Origin: Rhodospirillaceae bacterium
GTDB lineage: Bacteria; Pseudomonadota; Alphaproteobacteria; Puniceispirillales; Puniceispirillaceae
Length of the DNA stretch: 46,272 nt
Assembly: GCA_011522725.1 (NCBI GenBank)
Contig: WTIL01000106.1
Span: 1-46,272, forward strand
Direction of reading: 5' to 3'
Numbering within the stretch: position 1 is the stretch's first letter; each line of letters begins with the position of its first letter. The notes beneath the pieces are model-generated. The model did not search any database. It saw only the letters and a list, made by a program, of their open reading frames with translations, and was not told where the DNA came from. This document shows, piece by piece, positions 29,077-41,509 of the stretch. The translations under genes were made by a program, and so were the position numbers.

Positions 29077-31278
29077 GTGAACCCTGCAACCGACAGCGAA
29101 ACAGCCGTAACGACGGTGCGGGTCGCCGTCGCGGTGCCGCTCGACCGCGCCTTTGACTATAACGCGGCAGGTCACGGCCCGTTGCCGCGCGGCACCATTG
29201 TCGGCGTGCCGTTCGGGCCGCGCCAGCTTCACGGCATCGTTCTGGGGCCGGGTGAGGGGGACGTGCCGCCGGAAACGCTGAAGGCCGTCTCCGAGGTGCC
29301 CGCACTGCCGCCGCTGGAGCCGCGCTTTGTTGATTTCCTGGAACGGGTGGCGGCATGGACGATGGCGCCGATCGGCAGTGTGGCGAAAATGGCGCTCAGC
29401 CAGCCGCAGGCCCTGCAGCCGCCTCCGCAGCGAAAGCTGTTCCGCCGTCCGGAGCGCCTGCCCGAGGCCGAGAAACTCACCGCGGCGCGGCAGCGGGTTG
29501 CGGAGATTCTCGGCGTGGCAGGCGCGATGGCGTCGGCAGAGCTCCAGCGCGAGGCTGGCGTCAGTGCCGGCGTCGTCACCGGCATGGAGGCTGCAGGCTC
29601 GCTGGAGGCGGTCCTTGTCAGTGATGAATCCCCCCCGCCGCCGGCCCGCGCCGGCGCCGGTCCCGACCTGTCCGAGGACCAGCAGGCCGCGGCAGCCGAG
29701 GTCGCGGCGCGTCTTGGCAAGGGGTTCTCCTCCTTCCTTCTCGACGGGGTGACCGGGTCGGGAAAGACCGAAGTCTATTTCGATGCGGTGCAGCGCTGCC
29801 TTGATGCCGGGCGGCAGGTCCTGATCCTGCTCCCCGAAATCGCGCTGTCGGCTGCCTGGAAACAGCGCTTCCATGACAGGTTCGGCGTGATGCCGGTGGA
29901 ATGGCACTCGGATGTCGCCCCGACGCGCAAGCGCCGTGCCTGGCGCCATGCCCATACCGGCGCCGCGCAGGTTGTTGTCGGCGCGCGCTCAGCCTTGTTC
30001 CTGCCTTTTGCAAGGCTCGGGCTGATCGTTGTCGATGAAGAGCATGAGCAGGCCTACAAGCAGGAAGACCAGGTGGTCTATCACGCCCGTGACATGGCGG
30101 TGCTGCGGGCGCGGCTCGAATCCTGCCCGGTGGTTCTCGCCACCGCGACACCGTCGCTGGAAAGCTGGGTGAATGCAGGCATGGCGGGGGACCCGCCGCG
30201 ATATCGCCGCATCGCGCTGCCGAAACGGATCGGCCTGGCACAGCTTCCGGAGATCCGCGCCGTCGATTTGCGCCGCACACCTCCGGAGCGTGGCACCTGG
30301 CTTGCCCCGCCGCTGGTCGAGGCCGTCAACGAGCGGCTGGAGGCCGGCGAGCAGTCGCTGCTGTTCCTGAACCGCCGGGGCTATGCGCCGCTTACGCTGT
30401 GCGGCAGTTGCGGCCACAAGGTCACCTGCCCGAATTGCGACAGCTGGATGGTGACACACCGGCTGGCCGGCCGGCTGAAATGCCATTATTGCGGCTATGA
30501 GGCGCGCCCGCAGCGCGATTGTGCCGAATGCGGCGAGGAAGACAGCATGCAGGCCTGCGGTCCGGGGGTGGAACGGCTTGCCGAAGAAGTACTGAACCGC
30601 TTTCCCGAAGCCAGGTTCGCGGTGTTCTCGAGCGATACCGTGACAACACCGGCCAGTGCCGAGGCTTTTGTCCGGTCGGTCACCGATGGCGAGGTCGATA
30701 TCATCATCGGCACGCAGATGGTGGCAAAGGGGCACCATTTTCCCGGCCTGACGCTTGTCGGGATTGTCGATGCCGACCTTGGTCTCGCCGGCGGTGACCT
30801 GCGCGCTGCCGAACGGACCTTTGCCATGCTGGCACAGGTCGCAGGCCGTGCCGGCCGGGCCGAACGGCCGGGCCTTGCGATGCTGCAGACAACCGACACG
30901 GAAACACCGGTGATGAGGGCCCTGCTGTCCGGTGATCGCGACAAATTTCTCAAGGCCGAGGCTGAATCCCGCCGGATTGCGGGTATGCCGCCCTTTGCGA
31001 GGCTGGCGGCGATCGTTCTTTCGGCGAACGACTCGCAGCGTCTGCACGCGGCGATGCAGGCGCTGGCCGCGTCGCGTCCGAATTTTCACGGTGTATCGGT
31101 TTACGGACCAAGTGTTGCGCCGCTCGGCTTTCTTCGCGGCAAGCACCGCGGACGGGCCCTGGTTCAGGTCGAGAAGACTGTGGACATACAGGCTGTTATC
31201 CAAGGCTGGCTCGCCACTGTGAAGCTGCCTTCGGGTGTGCGCCTGCAGGTGGATATCGATCCCTACAGCTTTGTCTGA
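29077..31278 (+). CDS. priA: Primosomal protein N' (replication restart helicase PriA)
   Basis: 3'-to-5' helicase that reloads the replisome at stalled or recombined forks. The 733-residue protein has an N-terminal DNA-binding domain (VRVAVAVPLDRAFDY), Walker A GVTGSGKTEVYF, a DEEH box in VVDEEHEQAYKQED, ATATPSLESW, an eight-cysteine zinc region (CGSCGHKVTCPNC, CHYCGY, CAECGEED), GTQMVAKGHHFPGLTLVGI and the QVAGRAGRAERPG motif VI. It starts with GTG at 29077, with GGAG about ten bases upstream; no alternative ATG near it fits better. Located just before the ATP synthase operon, as commonly seen in alphaproteobacteria. Confidence 0.95.
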   Translation: MNPATDSETAVTTVRVAVAVPLDRAFDYNAAGHGPLPRGTIVGVPFGPRQLHGIVLGPGEGDVPPETLKAVSEVPALPPLEPRFVDFLERVAAWTMAPIGSVAKMALSQPQALQPPPQRKLFRRPERLPEAEKLTAARQRVAEILGVAGAMASAELQREAGVSAGVVTGMEAAGSLEAVLVSDESPPPPARAGAGPDLSEDQQAAAAEVAARLGKGFSSFLLDGVTGSGKTEVYFDAVQRCLDAGRQVLILLPEIALSAAWKQRFHDRFGVMPVEWHSDVAPTRKRRAWRHAHTGAAQVVVGARSALFLPFARLGLIVVDEEHEQAYKQEDQVVYHARDMAVLRARLESCPVVLATATPSLESWVNAGMAGDPPRYRRIALPKRIGLAQLPEIRAVDLRRTPPERGTWLAPPLVEAVNERLEAGEQSLLFLNRRGYAPLTLCGSCGHKVTCPNCDSWMVTHRLAGRLKCHYCGYEARPQRDCAECGEEDSMQACGPGVERLAEEVLNRFPEARFAVFSSDTVTTPASAEAFVRSVTDGEVDIIIGTQMVAKGHHFPGLTLVGIVDADLGLAGGDLRAAERTFAMLAQVAGRAGRAERPGLAMLQTTDTETPVMRALLSGDRDKFLKAEAESRRIAGMPPFARLAAIVLSANDSQRLHAAMQALAASRPNFHGVSVYGPSVAPLGFLRGKHRGRALVQVEKTVDIQAVIQGWLATVKLPSGVRLQVDIDPYSFV

Positions 31279-31446
31279 TCCGGTGGCTGGCAAAGGGGGC
31301 CGGCAGGGGATCGCCGAACTGCATTTTACACGGCTTCCACGCTTGCCTTTCGGCTACGGGTATGATAGCTCCCACACCGGTGCAAATGCTCTGTGCGCCT
31401 CGGTGCAGACGGAGCTGCGTTTTGTCGAAACATTCTCCTTTTTGAT

Positions 31447-31451
31447 GAGGG
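31447..31451 (+). promoter_or_regulatory. Shine-Dalgarno that fixes the TTG start of atpH
   Basis: GAGGG lies seven bases before TTG 31459. The GTG used by the ORF track (31393) has no comparable site and adds 22 residues without family similarity. Confidence 0.6.
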
Positions 31452-31458
31452 CACGTCG

Positions 31459-33548
<2,090 letters not shown>

Positions 33549-33626
33549 GGCCTGTCCGGATGTACGGCCGGCGGGCAGGGCGCTGTGAAGGCGCCGGCCC
33601 GAAGGCCGGTTAAGGGAGTGTGATGG

Positions 33627-34502
33627 ATGCCATCGCTTAAGGACCTAAAAACACGCATCAACAGCGTGAAGTCGACGCAGAAGATCACCTCGGCCATGAA
33701 GATGGTCGCGGCGGCCAAGCTGCGCCGCGCGCAGGACTCCGCTGAAAAGGGGCGTCCCTATGCCGACCGCATGCAGCAGATCGTCAATTCGCTTGCAAGC
33801 AAGGCCGATCCGATATCCGCGCCGCAGCTTCTCGTCGGCAACGGCAAGGACAACACCCATCTTCTGGTGGTCGTTTCCGCTGACCGCGGCCTGTGCGGCG
33901 GCTTCAACGGTGCCATCACCCGCCAGACCCGCACCGAGGTCGCGCGCCTTCGCGGCGAGGGCAAGACGGTCAAGCTGCTGATGGTCGGGCGCAAGTCGGC
34001 TGACGCGCTTCGCCGCGAGCTGGGCGATTCCTATATCGACAGCCTCGAGGGCATTCAGGGCACTGCGGTGGAATATGCCGATGCCGCCTCGATCGGCGAG
34101 ACGGTCCGCAACGGCTTCGAAGCCGGCGAGTTCGATGTCTGCACCGTGATCTTCAACAAGTTCAAGTCGGCGATCTCGCAGGAAGTCACGCTGAAGCGCC
34201 TGATCCCCGCCGAAGTCGGCGAGGACACGCAGGATGATGATGCCGGCGTCTCCTATGAGTACGAGCCCGACGAGGAAGAGCTTCTTGCTGCGGTCCTGCC
34301 GCGCAACATCTCAACCCAGGTCTACAGCGCCCTGCTGGAATCATCGGCTGCCGAGCTGGCGGCGCGGATGACCGCCATGGACAACGCGACCCGCAATGCG
34401 GGCGACCTGATCGAACGCCTGACCCTGGTCTATAACCGGACCCGCCAGGCGACCATCACCAAGGAACTGATCGAAATTATCTCCGGCGCCGAAGCGGTGT
34501 AA
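33627..34502 (+). CDS. atpG: ATP synthase F1 gamma subunit
   Basis: Central rotor shaft that turns inside the alpha/beta hexamer. The 291-residue protein has the N-terminal helix [51 protein letters not shown], and the C-terminal helix [38 protein letters not shown]. An acidic insertion ([25 protein letters not shown]) replaces part of the middle domain, a feature seen in other alphaproteobacterial gamma subunits. TAAGGGAG precedes ATG 33627. Confidence 0.97.
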   Translation: MPSLKDLKTRINSVKSTQKITSAMKMVAAAKLRRAQDSAEKGRPYADRMQQIVNSLASKADPISAPQLLVGNGKDNTHLLVVVSADRGLCGGFNGAITRQTRTEVARLRGEGKTVKLLMVGRKSADALRRELGDSYIDSLEGIQGTAVEYADAASIGETVRNGFEAGEFDVCTVIFNKFKSAISQEVTLKRLIPAEVGEDTQDDDAGVSYEYEPDEEELLAAVLPRNISTQVYSALLESSAAELAARMTAMDNATRNAGDLIERLTLVYNRTRQATITKELIEIISGAEAV

Positions 34503-34529
34503 CCGGAACCAGACTCAAACGCGGAGTAG

Positions 34530-35957
<1,428 letters not shown>

Positions 35958-35990
35958 GCGGCGCCCTGACGGCAAGGGAGTATTGAGGCG

Positions 35991-36344
35991 ATGGCCGAAA
36001 CCACGCAACTCGAGCTGGTCACACCGGCGAACATCATGGTCCAGAAGCCTGTGCAGATGGTTGTCGCACCGGGTTCGGAAGGCCTGTTCGGTGTCCTGCC
36101 ACGGCATGCGCCGCTGCTGTCCGACCTGACCCGCGGCATTGTCGAGGTCCACGAGAATGGCCGCGTTGCCAGCCGTATCATGATCGATGGCGGGCTCGCC
36201 GATGTATCGGGCGAGGCCGTGACCATCCTGACCGAGCGTGCAGAGGAACTGGACAATGCCGACCGCGATGCCATCAAGGCCCGCGCCGATGCGGCGTCCG
36301 GTGCCGAGGCGGATTTCCTCAACGCGGTGCTCGCCGCGCTCTAG
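35991..36344 (+). CDS. atpC: ATP synthase F1 epsilon subunit, short form
   Basis: Rotor subunit joining gamma to the c-ring. The N-terminal beta-sandwich is complete (ELVTPANIMV, VVAPGSEGLFGVLPRHAPLLSDL, MIDGGLADVSGEAVTILTERA). Only about 30 residues follow it, so the protein is 117 residues against about 130-140 for many bacterial epsilons. The C-terminal helical hairpin that can inhibit ATP hydrolysis seems shortened to about one helix. Last gene of the operon, followed within 25 bases by a strong terminator. Confidence 0.94.
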   Translation: MAETTQLELVTPANIMVQKPVQMVVAPGSEGLFGVLPRHAPLLSDLTRGIVEVHENGRVASRIMIDGGLADVSGEAVTILTERAEELDNADRDAIKARADAASGAEADFLNAVLAAL

Positions 36345-36366
36345 ACGTCGTCCGGAAACGGAATGC

Positions 36367-36396
36367 AAAAAGCCCGGCTTCAGGCCGGGCTTTTTT
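36367..36396. terminator. Bidirectional intrinsic terminator between atpC and rppH
   Basis: AAAAAGCCCGGC pairs with GCCGGGCTTTTT around the loop TTCAG, followed by a six-T run on the plus strand. On the minus strand the same hairpin ends in TTTTT, so it can also terminate the rppH transcript. Perfect stem; the clearest terminator in the window. Confidence 0.92.
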
Positions 36397-36435
36397 GTCG
36401 GCATCGGACTGGGCCGACATCGGATCAGGCGGGTA

Positions 36436-36918
36436 TCAGCCCTCGATCAGTCCCGAAAAGCTGTCCATCAGCGTCTGATAGACATCGCGCTTGAACGGGA
36501 CGGCGAGATCGACAAGCTCGCGCGGCGCGATCCAGCGCCATTCGCAGAATTCCGGTTCCGCTGTCTCGATATTGATATCGGCGTCGGTGCCGGTGTAGCG
36601 CAATGCCACCCAGCGCTGCTTCTGGCCGCGATACCGCCCGTGCCACAGCCTGTCTGCAAGCGGCTGCGGAATGTCATAGTGGAGCCATTCGTCATGCTCC
36701 TGCAGCAGTTCGGCCTGCCGCGTGCCGATTTCCTCGCCCATCTCCCGAAGGCAGGCTTCCATCACCGTTTCGCCATGATCAATCCCGCCCTGCGGCATCT
36801 GCCAGGCTTCGGCGCGGTTGTCGATCCGGCGGCCGGCAAACAGCATGTTGTCGGCATTCAGCAGGAAGATGCCGACACAGGGGCGATAGGGACGATCGGC
36901 GTAGGGAATGTCGTTCAT
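36436..36918 (-). CDS. rppH: RNA pyrophosphohydrolase (Nudix)
   Basis: Removes pyrophosphate from the 5' end of mRNA, initiating 5'-end-dependent decay; related alphaproteobacterial enzymes also hydrolyse dinucleoside polyphosphates. The 160-residue protein begins PYRPCVGIFLLNADNMLFAG and has a full Nudix box, GGIDHGETVMEACLREMGEEIG (44-65). The downstream QKQRWVALRYTG and CEWRWIAPRELVDLAVPFKRDVY are characteristic of the RppH/IalA group. It overlaps ctpA by four bases (ATGA), so it is the downstream gene of that transcript. Confidence 0.93.
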   Translation of the reverse strand: MNDIPYADRPYRPCVGIFLLNADNMLFAGRRIDNRAEAWQMPQGGIDHGETVMEACLREMGEEIGTRQAELLQEHDEWLHYDIPQPLADRLWHGRYRGQKQRWVALRYTGTDADINIETAEPEFCEWRWIAPRELVDLAVPFKRDVYQTLMDSFSGLIEG

Positions 36919-38249
36919 GAAGCAGGCTTCAGGGCACCGAATACAGACACACCGCGAATCAGGTCGAGCGCACGAGCCAGCTGGTAGTCGATCTTCGACT
37001 GGTCGACCGGCCCGGCATCTTCTTCTGCATCCTCGGCAGCAGTCTCGTCAGTGTCATTTTCTGCCGCCTCGCTGCCGTCAAGCGCGCCGCGAAGGTCTTC
37101 CTCGCGCACAATACCGCCTTCAACAGCCTCGATCCGCGCCAGTTCGACCTCGATATCCGGCATAATGCCACGCGCCTGGATCGACACACCCGAGGGCGTG
37201 TAATAGCGCGCCGTTGTCAGGCGGATGGCAGAGGTGCTGGAGATCGGAATCACCGACTGGACCGAGCCTTTGCCGAAGGAACGTGTGCCAAGGATGATCG
37301 CCCGCTTGTGGTCCTTCAGCGCGCCGGCAACAATTTCTGACGCCGAGGCCGATCCGCTGTTGATCAGCACCACCATGGGCAGGCCGCGGGCGATGTCACC
37401 GGGCTTGGCGTAAACATGCGAGCCGCCGCTGGCGTCGCGGCCGCGGGTGGATACGATCTCGCCTTCTTCCAGAAACGCGTCGGAGACCGAGATCGCCTCG
37501 GTCAGGAGGCCGCCCGGGTTGTTGCGCAGGTCGAGCACCACGCCCTTCAGCGCGTCACCCTCTTCGCGGAAGAAATCGTCGACAGCTTCAATCAGCCCCG
37601 GTGTTGTCTGTTCCGAGAATGTGGTCAGCCGCACATAGCCGATGCCGTCGAAAATCTCGGACCGGACAGAGCGAATCTTGATGAAATCGCGGATGATGGT
37701 CACGTCGAACGGCTCCAGCTGGCCGCGCTGGACCTTGATGGTGACCTTCGAGCCGACCTCGCCGCGGAGCTTCTCGACAGCCTCGGACAGCTGCATGCCG
37801 ATGATCGAGACGTCATCGACGGCGATCAGGTAATCCTCGGGCTGGAGCCCGGCGCCGGCAGCCGGCGTGTCATCGATCGGCGACACAACCTTGACCATGC
37901 CCTGGTCCATGGTGATCTCGACGCCAAGGCCGCCGAACCGGCCCTTGGTCTGTTCCTGCATCTCGGAGAAATTCTCGGTGTCGAGGAAGGTCGAGTGCGG
38001 ATCAAGCGAGGTCAGCATGCCGGTGATGGCAGCCTCGATCAGCTCGCCATCGTCGATTTCGTCGACATAGCTTTCGCGCACCCGCTGGAAGATGTCACCA
38101 AACAGGCCAAGCTGGCGATACACCTCTTCCTTCGACGATGATTGTGCCGTGGTCAGTGTCGGAGCCATCATGCCCGCCATGAAGATGGCAGCGCAGAAAA
38201 CAGCCACTTGCCACGGGCGAAGGCGGCTTACGCGGGTCCAGTTTTCCAT
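36915..38249 (-). CDS. ctpA: C-terminal processing peptidase CtpA (S41)
   Basis: Periplasmic serine protease that trims or degrades envelope proteins, often including peptidoglycan hydrolases. The 444-residue protein has an N-terminal signal/anchor helix (VAVFCAAIFMAGMMAPTL), a PDZ domain near VEITMDQGMVKVVSPIDDTPA, and the S41 catalytic region VVLINSGSASASEIVAGALKDH with the nucleophile Ser, then GTRSFGKGSVQ with the general-base Lys. A Glu/Asp-rich low-complexity segment (EAAENDTDETAAEDAEEDAG) lies near the C-terminus. AAGGAG precedes ATG 38249. It sits between gpmI and rppH. Confidence 0.95.
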   Translation of the reverse strand: MENWTRVSRLRPWQVAVFCAAIFMAGMMAPTLTTAQSSSKEEVYRQLGLFGDIFQRVRESYVDEIDDGELIEAAITGMLTSLDPHSTFLDTENFSEMQEQTKGRFGGLGVEITMDQGMVKVVSPIDDTPAAGAGLQPEDYLIAVDDVSIIGMQLSEAVEKLRGEVGSKVTIKVQRGQLEPFDVTIIRDFIKIRSVRSEIFDGIGYVRLTTFSEQTTPGLIEAVDDFFREEGDALKGVVLDLRNNPGGLLTEAISVSDAFLEEGEIVSTRGRDASGGSHVYAKPGDIARGLPMVVLINSGSASASEIVAGALKDHKRAIILGTRSFGKGSVQSVIPISSTSAIRLTTARYYTPSGVSIQARGIMPDIEVELARIEAVEGGIVREEDLRGALDGSEAAENDTDETAAEDAEEDAGPVDQSKIDYQLARALDLIRGVSVFGALKPAS

Positions 38250-38288
38250 AATTCCAAGCTCCTTGAGGCGCGATCACGCAGTAGGGCT

Positions 38289-38316
38289 AATGTAATGGTG
38301 TATTTGCGTTTTGCAA
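38289..38316 (-). promoter_or_regulatory. Possible promoter for ctpA-rppH
   Basis: Reading the minus strand, TTGCAA (38316-38311), a 16-base spacer and TACATT (38294-38289) have four of six matches in each hexamer. They lie 39 bases before the ctpA start in an AT-rich gap of 87 bases after gpmI. Confidence 0.35.
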
Positions 38317-38336
38317 CGATTTGGCACCGCAGCGCG

Positions 38337-39887
38337 TCAGCTGCCGGCCACTGATTGCAGGGGCCGGCCCGTCATCCCGGAAGGCGGGGTGATTCCCATC
38401 ATGGCAAGCAGGCTCGGCGCAAGGTCGGCAAGCCGCCCGTCGGCAAGCTGTGTTCCCCGGTCGGCGCCGACAAGGATCACCGGAACAAGGTTCGTGGTAT
38501 GCGCTGTGTGCGGCGAACCGGCGGCATCGTCCCACATCACCTCGCAATTGCCGTGATCGGCCGTGACCAGCATCTTCCCGCCCTTCGCCAGCACCGCTTC
38601 GGCAAGCCGTCCCACACAGCCGTCCACTGTCTCGACGGCGCGAACGGCCGCATCGAGATCGCCGGTATGGCCGACCATGTCGGGGTTGGCGAAATTGATC
38701 ACCAGCAGGTCATGGCGCACGGCTTCGATGCTGTCCAGCGCGGCCTGCAGAACGCCGGCGGCGCTCATCTCCGGCTGCAGGTCATAGGTCGCCACCTTCG
38801 GCGAGGGAACAAGAACACGGTCCTCGCCCTCTGCCACGGCTTCATCGCCCCCGTTCAGGAAAAAGGTGACATGCGGATATTTCTCGGTCTCGGCAAGGCG
38901 CAGCTGGCGACGCCCGGCCTCGGCGACCGCCGCGCCAAGGGTGCCGCTGATCTGTTGCGGGCCGAACAGGACCGTCATCTTCCTGTCGAGCCGCGCCGAA
39001 TAGGATGTCATGGCGATGGCACCGGCGAGCGCGACCGGTTGCGGCGCGAATCCCGTCTCTTCAGGATACAGCCAGCAGGACAGGGTCTGGCGCACCCGGT
39101 CGGCGCGGAAATTGACCATCACCACCGCATCGCCCTCGCGCATGCCGTCATAGCCGGCAATCACCTTTGGCGTGACGAACTCGTCGGTCTCGCCATTGTC
39201 ATAGGACATCGCGAGCGCTGTTTGCGCATCCGGCGCCGTGATGCCTTCGCCGTGCGCGATGGCGTCATAGGCAGCTTTTGTGCGCTCCCACCTGTTGTCG
39301 CGGTCCATGGCGAAATAGCGGCCCGCCAGCGTGCCGACAGCCACGCCAGCCGGAAGCGACGCCAGAAAGGCAGGAAGCTCGTCCTGTGCCATCTTCGGCA
39401 GCACATCGCGCCCGTCGGTGAAAGGATGGAGGATGATTCCGGCGCCGGTGGCGTGAAGACCATTGATGACCGCCAACATCTGGTCCCGGTGCGAATGCAC
39501 GCCGCCGCTGGACATCAGCCCCATGACATGCACGCGGCCTCCGGTCTCGGCCAGCATCGCGCCAAGTGCCGCCAGTTCCGGATGCGCGGCAAGCGAGCCG
39601 TCTTCCATGGCCGCGTTGATCCGGGGCAGGTCCTGCATGACCACCCGGCCGGCCCCGATATTCATGTGCCCGACCTCGGAATTGCCGACCTGCCCTTCGG
39701 GAAGCCCGACATCACGTCCCGATGCGGACAGCCTCGCATGCGGCCAGGCCGCGAACAGCGCGTCGACATTCGGCGTGTCGGCAAGCGCCACGGCATTATG
39801 CTCATGGCCGTGTGACAGGCCCCAGCCATCCATGATGCACAGGATGACGGGTCCGTTACTGGTTGATTGGGAAGCGGTGCTGGACAT
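38337..39887 (-). CDS. gpmI: Phosphoglycerate mutase, cofactor-independent
   Basis: Manganese-dependent interconversion of 3- and 2-phosphoglycerate in glycolysis and gluconeogenesis. The 516-residue protein belongs to the alkaline-phosphatase superfamily: CIMDGWGLSHGHEHNAV (metal Asp), the phosphoserine motif GNSEVGHMNIGAG with Ser70, GLMSSGGVHSH, HPFTDGRDVLP, VNFRADRVRQ, VINFANPDMVGHTGDL and LVTADHGNCEVM. It starts at ATG 39887, 16 bases after rlmH. Confidence 0.96.
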   Translation of the reverse strand: MSSTASQSTSNGPVILCIMDGWGLSHGHEHNAVALADTPNVDALFAAWPHARLSASGRDVGLPEGQVGNSEVGHMNIGAGRVVMQDLPRINAAMEDGSLAAHPELAALGAMLAETGGRVHVMGLMSSGGVHSHRDQMLAVINGLHATGAGIILHPFTDGRDVLPKMAQDELPAFLASLPAGVAVGTLAGRYFAMDRDNRWERTKAAYDAIAHGEGITAPDAQTALAMSYDNGETDEFVTPKVIAGYDGMREGDAVVMVNFRADRVRQTLSCWLYPEETGFAPQPVALAGAIAMTSYSARLDRKMTVLFGPQQISGTLGAAVAEAGRRQLRLAETEKYPHVTFFLNGGDEAVAEGEDRVLVPSPKVATYDLQPEMSAAGVLQAALDSIEAVRHDLLVINFANPDMVGHTGDLDAAVRAVETVDGCVGRLAEAVLAKGGKMLVTADHGNCEVMWDDAAGSPHTAHTTNLVPVILVGADRGTQLADGRLADLAPSLLAMMGITPPSGMTGRPLQSVAGS

Positions 39888-39903
39888 GCTGTCTTATAGC
39901 CTG

Positions 39904-40362
39904 TCAGTTTCCCCGGTGGTAGGGGTGGCCGGCGAGAATCATCGTCGCCCGGTAGAGCTGTTCGGCCAGCATCGCGCGGAACAGCATATGCGGCCATGTG
40001 GCGCTGCCGAAGGCGATCCGGGCCTCGGCACGCTCCAGCAGCTCCTGCGAATGGCCGTCGGCGCCGCCGATGGCGAAGCACGCGGATGCCATGCCGGTGT
40101 CGCGCCAGCGCGCCAGCAGTCTTGCCATCGCTTCGGACGAGGTGTCCCGGCCACGCGGGTCGCAGGCGACAAGGGGGATGTCGTCCGGGCAGTGGCGCAA
40201 CAGGCGCTGTCCCTCGTCCATGCGGCGCGCATCGCCTGCCGGAAGTTTCGATTCCACCTCGATGAGCTCGCCGCCTTGCGGCAGCCTCGCCAGCCATTCG
40301 GTGGCAAGCTCCTGTTCCGGCGTGGCGCGGCCACGGCCGACGGCAAGGATGACGAGTTTCAT
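39904..40362 (-). CDS. rlmH: 23S rRNA (pseudouridine-1915-N3)-methyltransferase RlmH
   Basis: SPOUT methyltransferase acting on pseudouridine 1915 in helix 69 of 23S rRNA of the assembled ribosome. The 152-residue protein has MKLVILAVGRGRATPEQEL, VACDPRGRDTSSE, FAIGGADGHSQELL (knot/SAM site), and LEQLYRA-type RAMLAEQLYRATMILAGHPYHRG at the C-terminus. ATG 40362 is the family start; the ORF track adds 28 residues from the spacer. Transcribed after rsfS, a common pairing. Confidence 0.94.
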   Translation of the reverse strand: MKLVILAVGRGRATPEQELATEWLARLPQGGELIEVESKLPAGDARRMDEGQRLLRHCPDDIPLVACDPRGRDTSSEAMARLLARWRDTGMASACFAIGGADGHSQELLERAEARIAFGSATWPHMLFRAMLAEQLYRATMILAGHPYHRGN

Positions 40363-40456
40363 GAAAGCACTCCCGCTACTGCCGCCTCGGGGCAAGCGGA
40401 TGAAAACCGGCGGGACGCGCGACGCCGCGCCGGCGTGGAACGGCATTCACTGCCGG

Positions 40457-40822
40457 CTAGCTGCCGACGGTGACCACTTCCTGCGGGCCGTCACCGGCCC
40501 ACATGCGCTCAAGCCCGTAGAATTCACGAACTTCCGGGCGGAACAGGTGAACGATGACGTCATTCGCGTCGATCAGCACCCAGTCCGCCTGGCGCATGCC
40601 CTCAAGGCCCAGGATTTCGACACCGGCCTGTTTCAGCCGGAATTCCAGATGCTCGGCCATGGCCGCCACCTGACGCGACGAGGTGCCGCTTGCGATCACC
40701 ATATAGTCGGCCACCGACGATTTGCCGCCCAGTGGAATGGACAGCACGTCTTCGGCTTTGTCGCTATCGAGGGAAGAGGTGACCATGTCGAGGATCTGGT
40801 CGGGATCCAAATGCGATTGCAT
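40457..40822 (-). CDS. rsfS: Ribosomal silencing factor RsfS
   Basis: Binds uL14 on the 50S subunit and blocks 30S joining when nutrients are low. The protein is about 121 residues, with LDSDKAEDVLSIPLGGKSSVADYMVIASGTSSRQVAAMAEHL and the C-terminal WVLIDANDVIVHLFRPEVREFYGLERMW, the classic DUF143 signatures. Start ATG 40822 is chosen for its match to family length; the ORF-track start is a TTG eight codons upstream, which remains possible. Follows nadD by 39 bases. Confidence 0.94.
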   Translation of the reverse strand: MQSHLDPDQILDMVTSSLDSDKAEDVLSIPLGGKSSVADYMVIASGTSSRQVAAMAEHLEFRLKQAGVEILGLEGMRQADWVLIDANDVIVHLFRPEVREFYGLERMWAGDGPQEVVTVGS

Positions 40823-40861
40823 TTTGCTAATTGTGTCTCTCCACAAATGCGCCCTGACGGA

Positions 40862-41509
40862 TTATGCGCCGGTTCCTGTCCGGTCTGCCTGCCGCAGAGC
40901 TGTTGCCGACGCATGGTGCCGGCGCCCAGCGATAAAGCACCAGGCTGGCGGCCTCTTCGGCCCGCGCAACACCGCGGCGGCAAACCGACGTGGTGACAGG
41001 CGGGATCGCAGAAGCAGCCCCCCTTTGCTCAACGCCCTGTAAGAATAGCCCGGCCTGTCAATCACCGCAATGGGGATGGTCCGGGCGATGACATCATGCC
41101 GCTGCCAGGCAGAAAAGCCGACCAGGTTGTCGGCCCCCATCAGCCAGCAGAACCGGTGCTGGGGGCAGCGGCGGCGAAGCGTCTGCACCGTCTGCCAGGT
41201 GAGCGCCGACCCGAACCCGGATTCAGGCGCGATCACCCGGATTTTCCGGCGTGCCGCTGCCAGATGCCGTGCCCCGTCGAGCCTGGTGCGAAGCGGCGCC
41301 ATGCCGTCGCGCTGTTTCAGCGGATTTTGCGGGCTGACAAGCCACCAGACCTCGTCCAGGCCAAGCTGCCGCGCGGCGCTGTCCGACAGGTGAAGATGGC
41401 CTTCATGCGCCGGGTTGAAGGACCCGCCGAACAGGCCGATCCGAAGCCGCCGCCCGTCATGGAACAGGTCCGGTGTCAGGTGGCGGCGCGCCTGGCCGGG
41501 ATCAGCCAT
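40862..41509 (-). CDS. nadD: Nicotinate-nucleotide adenylyltransferase
   Basis: Adenylates nicotinate mononucleotide in NAD synthesis. The 215-residue protein has the nucleotidyltransferase signature GLFGGSFNPAHEGHLHLS (GxFxPxHxGH), LDEVWWLVSPQNPLK, FCWLMGADNLVGFSAWQRH, and the C-terminal ATALR that corresponds to the SxTxxR motif. ATG 41509 overlaps proA by eight bases and has an AGG at suitable distance; an in-frame ATG at 41524 is an alternative. The much longer ORF-track version reads proA sequence in another frame. Confidence 0.93.
   Translation of the reverse strand: MADPGQARRHLTPDLFHDGRRLRIGLFGGSFNPAHEGHLHLSDSAARQLGLDEVWWLVSPQNPLKQRDGMAPLRTRLDGARHLAAARRKIRVIAPESGFGSALTWQTVQTLRRRCPQHRFCWLMGADNLVGFSAWQRHDVIARTIPIAVIDRPGYSYRALSKGGLLLRSRLSPRRFAAAVLRGPKRPPAWCFIAGRRHHASATALRQADRTGTGA

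Noticed and set aside
31343-31366. TTGCCT...TATGAT as an atp operon promoter
   Set aside because: The -10 match is good (five of six), but the spacing to TTGCCT is only 12 bases and no acceptable -35 lies at 16-18 bases.
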